Below, one piece after another: positions 1 through 5,823 of a stretch of DNA of 13,519 bases. The translations under genes were made by a program, and so were the position numbers. The notes under the pieces are model-generated. The model saw only the letters and a list, made by a program, of their open reading frames with translations, did not search any database and was not told the DNA's origin. This stretch comes from Caviibacter sp963550915 (GTDB lineage: Bacteria > Fusobacteriota > Fusobacteriia > Fusobacteriales > Leptotrichiaceae), in assembly GCA_963550915.1 (NCBI GenBank), contig CAUVEB010000010.1, positions 1 through 13,519 on the forward strand, in the 5' to 3' direction. How positions within the stretch are numbered: the first letter of the stretch is position 1; each line of letters begins with the position of its first letter.

Positions 1-55
1 ACGTGAAGGTGGAAGAACAGTAGCTTCAGGTGTTGTTGCTGAAATCAAAAAATAA
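1..55 (+). CDS. tuf: Elongation factor Tu, C-terminal fragment
   Basis: This is the last 17 codons of EF-Tu plus a TAA stop; the rest lies upstream of the window. The reading frame begins at base 2 and gives REGGRTVASGVVAEIKK. This matches the conserved end of EF-Tu domain 3, where REGGRTVGAGVV followed by a short lysine- or glutamate-containing tail is typical. EF-Tu carries aminoacyl-tRNA to the ribosomal A site in the cytoplasm. A tuf gene just upstream of rpsJ is the usual str-S10 junction, which supports the call. Only the tail is visible, so nothing can be said about its start or its GTPase domain. Confidence 0.93.
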   Translation, partial: REGGRTVASGVVAEIKK

Positions 56-64
56 GAAAAAAAT

Positions 65-96
65 TTAAATGGTGTATAAACACCACAAACATTTAA
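65..96 (+). other. Bulged hairpin downstream of tuf
   Basis: An outer stem of TTAAAT (65-70) with ATTTAA (91-96) encloses an inner stem GGTGT (71-75) with ACACC (80-84), with a 6-nt bulge at 85-90. No T-tract follows, so it is not a standard intrinsic terminator. It lies in the tuf-rpsJ spacer and could be an mRNA processing or stability element. Seen by eye only; the fold was not calculated. Confidence 0.4.
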
Positions 97-112
97 GGAA
101 TTGAAAACACTA

Positions 113-139
113 CTATAAGGGGCTTTTTGCCCCTTGTAG
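113..139 (+). promoter_or_regulatory. Strong 11-bp hairpin in the rpsJ leader
   Basis: CTATAAGGGGC (113-123) pairs with GCCCCTTGTAG (129-139) through 11 base pairs, one of them G-U, around a TTTTT loop. The block of five consecutive G-C pairs makes it the most stable structure in this AT-rich spacer. It ends 9 nt before the rpsJ Shine-Dalgarno sequence. The sequence after it is AAATAAATAGG, without a U-tract, so it should not act as a simple terminator. A role in processing between tuf and S10 mRNAs, or as a ribosomal protein regulatory hairpin, is inference. Confidence 0.5.
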
Positions 140-160
140 AAATAAATAGGAGGAAATATT

Positions 161-469
161 TTGGAAAATAAATTAAGTATACAACTTCAATCTTACGACC
201 ACAAATTGTTAGATCAATCTGCAAAAAAGATTGCTGAAGTTATTAAAAAAGCTGGTTCTGAAATAGTAGGGCCTATGCCACTACCAACAAAAATCAAAAA
301 ATACACAGTATTAAGATCAGTGCATGTTAATAAAGATTCAAGAGAACAATTTGAAATGAGAATACATAGAAGATTTATTGAAATTAAAAGTTCAAGTCAA
401 CAAGTGATGACAGCTTTAAGTTCACTTAGCTTACCATCAGGTGTTGGAATTGAAATAAAACAAAATTAA
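161..469 (+). CDS. rpsJ: 30S ribosomal protein S10
   Basis: A 102-residue protein of the normal S10 length. It has the family hallmarks GPMPLPTKI (residues 37-45), the R-S-VHVNKDSREQFE stretch (52-65), and HRRFIEI (69-75). S10 sits in the head of the small subunit; in many bacteria it also pairs with NusB in antitermination. The start is a TTG (161-163), chosen because AGGAGG at 148-153 lies 7 nt upstream and the protein then begins MENKLSIQLQSYDHKLLDQS, the usual S10 start. It is the first gene of the S10 cluster, after tuf and ahead of rplC. The leader contains a GC-rich hairpin. Confidence 0.97.
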   Translation: MENKLSIQLQSYDHKLLDQSAKKIAEVIKKAGSEIVGPMPLPTKIKKYTVLRSVHVNKDSREQFEMRIHRRFIEIKSSSQQVMTALSSLSLPSGVGIEIKQN

Positions 470-471
470 TT

Positions 472-511
472 GTGTTTTAAGAACACTTTGATACAAGTTG
501 GTATAACCAAC
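472..511 (+). other. Two small tandem hairpins between rpsJ and rplC
   Basis: GTGTT (472-476) pairs with AACAC (482-486). GTTGGT (497-502) pairs perfectly with ACCAAC (506-511) around an ATA loop. Both fall in the 66-nt gap before the rplC ribosome binding site at 521-527. Neither has a proper U-tract, so they are more likely processing or stability elements than terminators. Function is inferred. Confidence 0.35.
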
Positions 512-535
512 CAATATATTAAGGAGGAAATATAA

Positions 536-1162
536 ATGATATTAGGTAAAAAAATTGGTATGACACAAATTTTTGAAAACGAAAAATTAATACCTGTAAC
601 AGTAATAGAAGCAGGTCCAAACTTCGTTGTTCAATTAAAAACTGTTGAAAAAGAAGGATACAATGCTATAACATTAGCATTTGATGAAAAGAAAGAAAAA
701 CTTACAAATAAACCTGAAATGGGTGTTTTCAAGAAAGCTGGAGTTACTCCTAAGAAATTCTTAAAAGAATTTAAAGTAGAATCAACTGAAAATTACACAC
801 TAGGTCAAGAAGTTAGCGTTTCTTCATTTGAAACTATTGAATACGTAGATATTCAAGGTGTATCAAAAGGTAAGGGAACTGCTGGTGTTATGAAAAGACA
901 CAATTTTGGTGGAAATAGAGCATCACACGGGGTTTCAAGAAACCATAGACTTGGAGGGTCAAATGCAGGAGGTGCAGCATCAAACAGTAATGTACCTAAA
1001 GGAAAGAGAATGGCTGGAAGATTAGGTAATGAAAATGTTACTATACAAAATCTAAAAGTTGTTAAATATGATGAAGCTAATAACCTATTATTAGTTAAAG
1101 GTGCAGTACCAGGTGCTAAAAACGGATACTTAGTAATTAAAAAATCAGTGAAAAAATACTAG
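536..1162 (+). CDS. rplC: 50S ribosomal protein L3
   Basis: A 208-residue protein of normal L3 length (about 205-215). The start MILGKKIGMTQIF is the classic L3 N-terminus. It is followed by the KGTAGVMKRHNFGG segment (113-126), the long finger loop that reaches toward the peptidyl transferase centre (about 125-160), and GNENVTIQNLKVVK (164-177). L3 is an early assembly protein that binds 23S rRNA. The ATG at 536 has AAGGAGG at 521-527. The finger tip reads GGSNAGGAASNSNVPKGKRM rather than the more usual pattern with PGSIGA and RVFKGKKMPG, so the loop is lineage-diverged although the lysine-arginine-rich end is kept. The stop is TAG. Confidence 0.97.
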   Translation: MILGKKIGMTQIFENEKLIPVTVIEAGPNFVVQLKTVEKEGYNAITLAFDEKKEKLTNKPEMGVFKKAGVTPKKFLKEFKVESTENYTLGQEVSVSSFETIEYVDIQGVSKGKGTAGVMKRHNFGGNRASHGVSRNHRLGGSNAGGAASNSNVPKGKRMAGRLGNENVTIQNLKVVKYDEANNLLLVKGAVPGAKNGYLVIKKSVKKY

Positions 1163-1181
1163 AATTTGAGAGGAGGAAAAA

Positions 1182-1826
1182 ATGTCAGTTTTAAGCTTAA
1201 ATGTATATAAACTTGATGGTTCAAGTGCAGGAACTGTTAATGTAAATGAAAATATATTTGGTATAGAACCAAATACACATGTTATGCACGAAGTTTTAAC
1301 AGCAGAACTTGCTGAATTAAGACAAGGAACAGCTTCGACTAAGAGTAGAGGTGAAGTTTCTGGTGGTGGTAGAAAACCATTTAGACAAAAAGGAACAGGA
1401 AGAGCAAGACAAGGATCTACAAGAGCAGGTAATATGGTAGGTGGAGGAGTAGTTCACGGACCAAAACCAAGATTATATGATAAAAAAGTAAATAAAAAAG
1501 TTAGAAAATTAGCTTTAAGATCAGCATTAGCTAGCAGAATACAAGCAGGACAAGTTATTGTATTAGATGATTATACTTTAGAAGTACCAAAAACAAAAGC
1601 AGTTGTTGAATTTATTAAAAAAGTTGGAATTACTTCTGAAAAACAATTATATATAGTTAATGATTTCACAACTGATATGGATTACAATCTATACTTATCA
1701 GTTAGAAATATTGAAAAAACATTTGTATTAATGCCTAACGAAATTAGTGTTTACTGGTTATTAAAGAGTGAAAAAATAGTAATCACTAAAGAAGCTCTTT
1801 TAAATATAGAGGAGGTGCTAGGATAA
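1182..1826 (+). CDS. rplD: 50S ribosomal protein L4
   Basis: A 214-residue L4/L1e family protein. The N-terminal domain holds the extended loop that lines the peptide exit tunnel, with the conserved run GEVSGGGRKPFRQKGTGRAR (57-76) followed by QGSTRAGNMVGGGVVHGPKP. The globular C-terminal half is present (KALRSALAS-like helix, then LDDY). L4 binds 23S rRNA and, in enterobacteria, represses its own operon; whether it does so here is unknown. The ATG at 1182 has GAGAGGAGG at 1168-1176. The final codons encode EEVLG over GAGGAGGTG (1809-1817), which doubles as the rplW ribosome binding site. Only 1 nt separates its stop from rplW, pointing to coupled translation. Confidence 0.97.
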   Translation: MSVLSLNVYKLDGSSAGTVNVNENIFGIEPNTHVMHEVLTAELAELRQGTASTKSRGEVSGGGRKPFRQKGTGRARQGSTRAGNMVGGGVVHGPKPRLYDKKVNKKVRKLALRSALASRIQAGQVIVLDDYTLEVPKTKAVVEFIKKVGITSEKQLYIVNDFTTDMDYNLYLSVRNIEKTFVLMPNEISVYWLLKSEKIVITKEALLNIEEVLG

Positions 1827-1827
1827 T

Positions 1828-2112
1828 ATGACTATTTATGATATTATTAAAAAACCTGTATTAAATACAGAAAAAGCAAGAGATTTAATGAATAGTAATG
1901 AATTTGTTTTCATAGTTGATAAGAAAGCTAATAAAATACAAATAAAAGATGCAGTAGAAAAATTATTCTCTGTTAAAGTATTATCAGTTAATACATTAAA
2001 TGTAAAACCTAAGAAAGCTAGATCAAGAGCAACTGAATATATTAAGTCAGGATATAAAAAGGCTATTGTTAAATTAGCAGAAGGTGAAAAGATAGCAGCA
2101 TTTGAAATATAA
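1828..2112 (+). CDS. rplW: 50S ribosomal protein L23
   Basis: A 94-residue protein of the usual L23 size. It shows the family pattern: an N-terminal IIKKPVLNTEKA (7-18), the FVFIVDKKANKIQIKDAVEK segment, and VLSVNTLNVKPKKAR leading into the positively charged loop. L23 lies at the exit of the ribosomal tunnel and is the docking site for trigger factor and SRP. Its ribosome binding site lies inside the end of rplD. Unlike every other junction within the cluster, it is followed by a long spacer (225 nt) before rplB, so transcription and translation may not simply continue from one gene to the next. Confidence 0.96.
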   Translation: MTIYDIIKKPVLNTEKARDLMNSNEFVFIVDKKANKIQIKDAVEKLFSVKVLSVNTLNVKPKKARSRATEYIKSGYKKAIVKLAEGEKIAAFEI

Positions 2113-2125
2113 TGTGAAGTATTAG

Positions 2126-2140
2126 ATATCGAAACGATAT
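2126..2140 (+). other. Small hairpin at the start of the rplW-rplB spacer
   Basis: ATATCG (2126-2131) pairs with CGATAT (2135-2140) around an AAA loop, a perfect 6-bp stem. It starts 13 nt after the rplW stop. It has no U-tract. It may be a 3'-end stability or processing element, or a domain of a larger leader structure. Confidence 0.35.
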
Positions 2141-2156
2141 ATAAATAACATGGCAA

Positions 2157-2232
2157 GTAATATATCACATATACTTTTTGAAAAATCTTTTAAAAAAGCT
2201 AGCTAAAATGCTAAATATGTGATATAATTTAC
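2157..2232 (+). repeat. Long inverted repeat in the rplW-rplB spacer
   Basis: TATATCACATAT (2161-2172) is the exact reverse complement of ATATGTGATATA (2215-2226), giving 12 perfect pairs. After a 2-nt bulge, GTAA (2157-2160) pairs with TTAC (2229-2232). The 42-nt interior contains a GCTAGC palindrome and a short TAGC/GCTA stem. The right arm overlaps an extended -10 promoter. RNA folded this way would be a long stem closing a smaller domain; as DNA it could be an operator. The pairing is seen directly; function is inferred. Confidence 0.55.
2220..2228 (+). promoter_or_regulatory. Possible internal promoter (extended -10) upstream of rplB
   Basis: TG-A-TATAAT matches the extended -10 consensus TGnTATAAT exactly. 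No good -35 lies 17 nt upstream, which is acceptable for an extended -10 promoter. Initiation near 2235 would give a leader of about 100 nt before rplB. An exact TATAAT can occur by chance in AT-rich DNA, but the TG dinucleotide and the location in an unusually long spacer argue for a real site. Confidence 0.45.
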
Positions 2233-2281
2233 TTTGTTATGAAAAAAGTCTAGATATTTTTTTGTCTAGCATTGTAAAAGG

Positions 2282-2300
2282 ACACACGAGAGCGTGTTGT
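2282..2300 (+). other. Hairpin near the rplB start
   Basis: ACACACG (2282-2288) pairs with CGTGT (2293-2297) and then, past a bulged T, with GT (2299-2300), around an AGAG loop. It is the most GC-rich part of the rplW-rplB spacer and lies 21 nt before the rplB Shine-Dalgarno sequence, a suitable place for translational control. No function is known. Confidence 0.35.
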
Positions 2301-2337
2301 ATATTATAGGTTTAAATAATTGGAAGGAGAAAGTAAT

Positions 2338-3165
2338 ATGCCTATTAGAAAAATGAAGCCAGTTACTAGTGGGACTCGGCATATGTCTATACTAGTTAAC
2401 ACAGAACTAGATAAAGTTAGACCTGAGAAAAGTTTAGTTGAACCATTAAATTCTGCATACGGAATTGATACATATGGTCATAGAACAGGAAGAAACAGAC
2501 AAAAAGGACACAAGAGATTATACAGAATAATTGACTGGAAGAGAAATAAGATTGGAATACCTGCAAAGGTTGCAACAATCGAATATGATCCAAATAGAAC
2601 AGCCAATATAGCATTACTTCACTATGTTGATGGTGAAAAGAGATATATATTAGCTCCAAATGGACTAAAAAAAGGTGACATGGTTTTAGCTGGAAATGAA
2701 GCTGAAATAAAACCTGGAAACGCTCTTAAATTAAAAGATTTACCAGTAGGTACACAAATTCATAATCTTGAATTAATACCTGGTAGAGGTGGACAACTTG
2801 CAAGATCTGCAGGAACAGCTGCAAGATTAGTTGCAAAAGAAGGAACATATTGCCACGTTGAATTACCTTCAGGAGAACTAAGACTTATACATAAAGAATG
2901 TATGGCAACAGTAGGAACAGTTGGAAATTCAGAACACTCACTAGTTTCTCTAGGTAAAGCAGGAAGAAATAGACACTTAGGTGTTAAACCACATGTAAGA
3001 GGATCAGTAATGAACCCAGTAGACCACCCACATGGTGGAGGGGAAGGAAGATCACCTATTGGTAGAAAAGCACCAGTTACACCTTGGGGTAAACCTGCAC
3101 TTGGTAAGAAAACTAGAGGTAAGAAAACTTCAGATAAGTTCATAGTAAGAGGAAGAAAAAAATAA
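2338..3165 (+). CDS. rplB: 50S ribosomal protein L2
   Basis: A 275-residue protein, the normal L2 length. It contains RLYRIIDWKRNKIGIPAKV (60-78), the central RNA-binding part with IPGRGGQLARSAGTAA (147-162), and the C-terminal signature MNPVDHPHGGGEGRSP (225-240), including the histidine implicated in subunit association and peptidyl transfer. L2 is a primary 23S rRNA-binding protein. The frame stays open to a TTG at 2320, but GGAAGGAG lies inside that extension (2321-2328), so ATG 2338 is the start (MPIRKMKPVTSG). The usual glycine- and arginine-rich N-terminal signature just before GHKR is changed, reading GIDTYGHRTGRNRQKGHKR (42-60). Confidence 0.97.
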   Translation: MPIRKMKPVTSGTRHMSILVNTELDKVRPEKSLVEPLNSAYGIDTYGHRTGRNRQKGHKRLYRIIDWKRNKIGIPAKVATIEYDPNRTANIALLHYVDGEKRYILAPNGLKKGDMVLAGNEAEIKPGNALKLKDLPVGTQIHNLELIPGRGGQLARSAGTAARLVAKEGTYCHVELPSGELRLIHKECMATVGTVGNSEHSLVSLGKAGRNRHLGVKPHVRGSVMNPVDHPHGGGEGRSPIGRKAPVTPWGKPALGKKTRGKKTSDKFIVRGRKK

Positions 3166-3192
3166 GACGTTAAATAGTTAAAAGGAGGAAAA

Positions 3193-3465
3193 ATGGCTCG
3201 TTCATTAAAAAAAGGACCTTTTGTTGATGCTTATTTAATAAAAAAAGTTGAAGCAATGGGAGAAAAAAAGCAAGTTATTAAAACATGGTCAAGAAGATCA
3301 ACTATATATCCTCAATTTATAGGACATACATTTGCAGTGTATAATGGTAAAAAACATATACCTGTATATGTAACAGATGAAATGGTTGGACATAAATTAG
3401 GTGAATTTGCACCAACAAGAACATTCTACGGACATGGAAAAGATAAAAAAGATAAGAGAAAATAA
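3193..3465 (+). CDS. rpsS: 30S ribosomal protein S19
   Basis: A 90-residue S19 of normal length. It starts MARSLKKGPFVDAYL and has KTWSRRSTIYPQFIGHTFAV (30-49), YNGKKHIPVYVTDEMVGHKL (50-69) and GEFAPTRTF (70-78), which together are diagnostic. S19 forms a complex with S13 in the head of the small subunit, near the A-site tRNA. The ATG at 3193 has AAAGGAGG at 3181-3188. The tail is lysine-rich (GHGKDKKDKRK). It is followed by a perfect hairpin in the gap before rplV. Confidence 0.97.
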   Translation: MARSLKKGPFVDAYLIKKVEAMGEKKQVIKTWSRRSTIYPQFIGHTFAVYNGKKHIPVYVTDEMVGHKLGEFAPTRTFYGHGKDKKDKRK

Positions 3466-3471
3466 TAGATA

Positions 3472-3494
3472 GAGAACTAGAACTCCTAGTTCTC
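3472..3494 (+). promoter_or_regulatory. Perfect 9-bp hairpin between rpsS and rplV
   Basis: GAGAACTAG (3472-3480) is the exact reverse complement of CTAGTTCTC (3486-3494), with loop AACTC. It begins 6 nt after the rpsS stop and ends 11 nt before the rplV Shine-Dalgarno sequence. ATCAATACC follows, so there is no U-tract and it should not terminate. It could be an RNase processing site, a stability element or a protein-binding hairpin. Confidence 0.5.
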
Positions 3495-3516
3495 ATCAAT
3501 ACCGAAAGGAGAAAAA

Positions 3517-3861
3517 ATGGCAGCAAAAGCTAAACTAAGTTACCAAAGATTAAGCCCACAAAAGGCAAGATTAGTTGCGGACATAGTAAGAGGAAAAGAT
3601 GTTTTATATGCTTTAAACGTTCTTAGATTTACTAACAAAAAAGCAGCACCATTAATTGAAAAAACATTAAAATCTGCAATAGCAAATGCAGAACATAATT
3701 ATGGAATGAATGTAGATAAATTATATATATCAAAAATCTTAATAGACAAAGGACCAGTTCTAAAGAGAATGAGTCCAAGAGCTATGGGAAGAGCAGATAT
3801 TATTAGAAAGCCATTAGCACATATAACTGTTGAAGTTGATGAAAGAGCTGATGAAAAATAA
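3517..3861 (+). CDS. rplV: 50S ribosomal protein L22
   Basis: A 114-residue L22. It has the YQRLSPQKARLVADIVRGKD start (9-28), an ALNVLRFTNKKAA helix, and the long beta-hairpin that reaches into the exit tunnel (IDKGPVLKRMSPRAMGRADI, about residues 76-95). Family length is about 110-115. L22 lines the tunnel constriction beside L4 and is a known site of macrolide-resistance changes; I see no insertion or deletion in the hairpin tip. The ATG at 3517 has GAAAGGAG at 3504-3511. It is 22 nt upstream of rpsC. Confidence 0.97.
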   Translation: MAAKAKLSYQRLSPQKARLVADIVRGKDVLYALNVLRFTNKKAAPLIEKTLKSAIANAEHNYGMNVDKLYISKILIDKGPVLKRMSPRAMGRADIIRKPLAHITVEVDERADEK

Positions 3862-3883
3862 TTAAAGTATAGGAGGTAAATCT

Positions 3884-4540
3884 GTGGGACAAAAAGTGGA
3901 TCCTAGAGGACTAAGAATTGGAATTATTAAAACTTGGAATTCAAATTGGTTTGCTCAAGGAAAAGATTACTTAAATAATTTACATGAAGATTTAAAAATT
4001 AAAGAATACATAAAGAAAAATTATTATAACGCAGGAGTTTCAAACATATATATCGAAAGAAACTCAGCAACAGAAGTAACAGTAATAGTTGAAATTGCAA
4101 AAGCAGGAGTATTAATAGGTAGAAAAGGTGAAGAAATCGAAGCCTTAAGATTAAAACTTGAAAAAATGACTGGTAAAAAAGTTCGTGCAAAAGCATTAGA
4201 AGTTAAAGTACCTAATAAGAGTGCACAACTTGTTGCAGAAAATATAGCAACATCAATTGAAAAACGTGTTGCTTATAAGAGAGCAGTTCAACAAGCAATA
4301 CAAAGAGCTGAAAAAGCAGGAGTTAAAGGAATCAAAGTAATGGTTTCTGGAAGATTAAACGGAGCTGAAATTGCAAGAAGTGAATGGACACTATCAGGAA
4401 GAGTACCATTACACACATTAAGAGCAGATATTGATTATGCAACAGCAACAGCAAATACAACTTATGGTTCACTTGGAATCAAAGTATGGATATTTAATGG
4501 AGAAGTTCTTCCAACTAAAAAGGAAGGAGGAAACGAATAA
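3884..4540 (+). CDS. rpsC: 30S ribosomal protein S3
   Basis: A 218-residue S3. It starts MGQKVDPRGLRIGIIKTWNS and carries the KH domain with GVLIGRKGEEIEALR (about residues 75-89), the RNA-binding GxxG being GRKG. The C-terminal domain has GVKGIKVMVSGRLNGAEIAR and WTLSGRVPLHTLRADIDYA. S3 forms the mRNA entry channel with S4 and S5. The start is GTG at 3884, with AGGAGG at 3871-3876. Its last codons contain the rplP ribosome binding site (AAGGAGG, 4524-4530), and the stop TAA overlaps the rplP ATG by one base, so the two are translationally coupled. Confidence 0.97.
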   Translation: MGQKVDPRGLRIGIIKTWNSNWFAQGKDYLNNLHEDLKIKEYIKKNYYNAGVSNIYIERNSATEVTVIVEIAKAGVLIGRKGEEIEALRLKLEKMTGKKVRAKALEVKVPNKSAQLVAENIATSIEKRVAYKRAVQQAIQRAEKAGVKGIKVMVSGRLNGAEIARSEWTLSGRVPLHTLRADIDYATATANTTYGSLGIKVWIFNGEVLPTKKEGGNE

Positions 4541-4962
4541 TGTTAATACCTAAGAGAACAAAATATAGAAAACAATTTAGAGGAAAAATTGGTGGAATAG
4601 CTACAAAAGGAAACACAGTTTCTTTTGGAGATTTTGGACTTGCTGCAAAAGAATTTGGATGGATAACATCAAGACAAATTGAAGCTTGTCGTATTACTAT
4701 AAATAGAACTTTTAAAAGAGAAGGTAAAATTTGGATTAGAATATTCCCTGATAAACCTTACACAAAAAGACCTGAAGGAACAAGAATGGGTAAAGGTAAA
4801 GGGAACACTGAAGGTTGGGTTGCAGTAGTTAAAACTGGTAAAATCCTATTTGAAGTTGGTGAAGTAAGTGAAGAAAAAGCAAAAGAAGCACTTAGAAAAG
4901 CAGGACATAAATTACCTATAAAAGTTAAGTTCGTAAGAAAAGAAGTAGGTGGTGAAAACTAA
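4540..4962 (+). CDS. rplP: 50S ribosomal protein L16
   Basis: A 140-residue L16 of normal length. It starts MLIPKRTKYRKQFRGKIGG and has FGDFGLAAKEFGWITSRQIE (29-48), ACRITINRTFKREGKIWIRI and PDKPYTKRPEGTRMGKGKGN (69-88). L16 binds 23S rRNA near the A site and is a late assembly protein. The ATG at 4540 overlaps the rpsC stop by 1 nt, and its own stop overlaps the rpmC ATG by 1 nt, so three genes in a row are coupled. Confidence 0.97.
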   Translation: MLIPKRTKYRKQFRGKIGGIATKGNTVSFGDFGLAAKEFGWITSRQIEACRITINRTFKREGKIWIRIFPDKPYTKRPEGTRMGKGKGNTEGWVAVVKTGKILFEVGEVSEEKAKEALRKAGHKLPIKVKFVRKEVGGEN

Positions 4963-5147
4963 TGACATCTAAAGAAATAAGAGAATTATCAGTTGAAAAC
5001 TTAGAAACACAAGTAAAAGAATTAAAACAAGAACTTTTTAATTTAAAACTACAAAAAACATTAGGACAATTACAAGATACAGCAAAAATTAGAACAATAA
5101 AAAGAGATATTGCAAGAATAAAGACAATATTAACTGAAATGAAATAG
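4962..5147 (+). CDS. rpmC: 50S ribosomal protein L29
   Basis: A 61-residue L29, a two-helix protein that binds next to L23 at the tunnel exit. The sequence follows the family: MTSKEIRELSVENLETQVKE, then KQELFNLKLQKTLGQLQDT and an IRTIKRDIARIKTIL helix. The ATG overlaps the rplP stop by one base. The AGGAGG that serves rpsQ overlaps its TAG stop (5146-5151). Length is within the family's 60-70 residues. Confidence 0.95.
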   Translation: MTSKEIRELSVENLETQVKELKQELFNLKLQKTLGQLQDTAKIRTIKRDIARIKTILTEMK

Positions 5148-5158
5148 GAGGTTTCGTT

Positions 5159-5413
5159 GTGGAAAGAAACGAAAGAAAAGTCAGAGAAGGTGTAGTTGTT
5201 TCTGATAAAATGGACAAAACAGTAGTTGTTGTAGAAGAAACAATGAAACTGCATAAATTATATAAAAAAAGAGTTAAAGTTTCAAAAAGATACAAAGCAC
5301 ACGATGAATTAAACGAGTGTAAAGTTGGAGACAAAGTAAGAATAATGGAAACTAGACCTTTAAGTAAGGATAAAAACTGGAGAGTAGTAGAAATATTAGA
5401 AAAAGCAAAATAG
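5159..5413 (+). CDS. rpsQ: 30S ribosomal protein S17
   Basis: An 84-residue S17, an OB-fold protein that binds 16S rRNA early in small-subunit assembly. Recognisable parts are the GVVVSDKMDKTVVVVEET strand region (11-28), the KRYKAHDELNECKVGDKVRI stretch (43-62) and TRPLSKDKNWRVVEIL (65-80). The start is GTG at 5159, 7 nt after AGGAGG (5146-5151). An in-frame ATG exists only later, inside the fold, so GTG is the clear choice. It is followed closely by rplN. Confidence 0.96.
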   Translation: MERNERKVREGVVVSDKMDKTVVVVEETMKLHKLYKKRVKVSKRYKAHDELNECKVGDKVRIMETRPLSKDKNWRVVEILEKAK

Positions 5414-5438
5414 TAGTATAATGAGAGGAGGAACTGTA

Positions 5439-5807
5439 GTGGTTCAACAACAAACAATACTAAACGTTGCAGATAATACTGGTGCTAAGAAAATAATGGT
5501 TATAAGAGTACTTGGTGGATCAAGAAAAAGATTCGGAAGACTTGGAGATATAGTTGTTGCATCAGTTAAAGAAGCTATACCTAACGGAAATGTTAAAAAA
5601 GGTGATGTAGTTAAAGCCGTTATAGTAAGAACAAGAAAAGAAACAAGAAGACAAGACGGTTCATATATAAAATTTGACGATAATGCAGCAGTTATCTTAA
5701 ATGCAGCATTAGAAATTAAGGGAACAAGAATATTTGGTCCTGTTGCAAGAGAATTAAGAGCTAAGAACTTTATGAAGATAGTATCATTAGCTCCAGAAGT
5801 ACTTTAG
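5439..5807 (+). CDS. rplN: 50S ribosomal protein L14
   Basis: A 122-residue L14, exactly the family length. It begins MVQQQTILNVADNTGAKKIM and includes VIRVLGGSRKRFGRLGDIVV, VKKGDVVKAVIVRTRKETRR and the C-terminal GTRIFGPVARELR and FMKIVSLAPEVL. L14 lies at the subunit interface, where the silencing factor RsfS binds. The frame is open to an ATG at 5421, but AGAGGAGG (5424-5431) lies within that extension. The GTG at 5439, 7 nt downstream, is therefore the start and gives the standard MVQQQT N-terminus. Confidence 0.97.
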   Translation: MVQQQTILNVADNTGAKKIMVIRVLGGSRKRFGRLGDIVVASVKEAIPNGNVKKGDVVKAVIVRTRKETRRQDGSYIKFDDNAAVILNAALEIKGTRIFGPVARELRAKNFMKIVSLAPEVL

Positions 5808-5823
5808 GAAGGAGGCTTAGAGC

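Noticed and set aside
488..520. Possible promoter before rplC (TTGATA and TATATT)
   Set aside because: Spacing is 21 nt, well over the normal 16-18, and there is no extended -10.
2150..2206. 18-codon open frame in the rplW-rplB spacer (possible leader peptide)
   Set aside because: It has an ATG and a TAA stop but no Shine-Dalgarno sequence, whereas nearly all genes here have a very strong one. Its codons also run through the inverted repeat, so chance is the simpler explanation.
2161..2226. CRP/FNR-type operator (TCACA and TGTGA half sites)
   Set aside because: The half sites are in reversed order and 40 nt apart, unlike the TGTGA-N6-TCACA arrangement.
2320..2337. Upstream TTG start for rplB
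   Set aside because: The Shine-Dalgarno sequence GGAAGGAG lies inside this stretch, and ATG 2338 gives the expected L2 N-terminus.
2760..3143. Long open frame on the - strand inside rplB
   Set aside because: It lies opposite a highly conserved ribosomal protein gene, its sequence is rich in Pro, Leu and Ser as expected from a reverse complement, and it has no recognisable motif. The other - strand frames across the cluster fail for the same reason.
5421..5438. Upstream ATG start for rplN
   Set aside because: AGAGGAGG lies inside the extension. GTG 5439 gives the standard 122-residue L14 starting MVQQQT.
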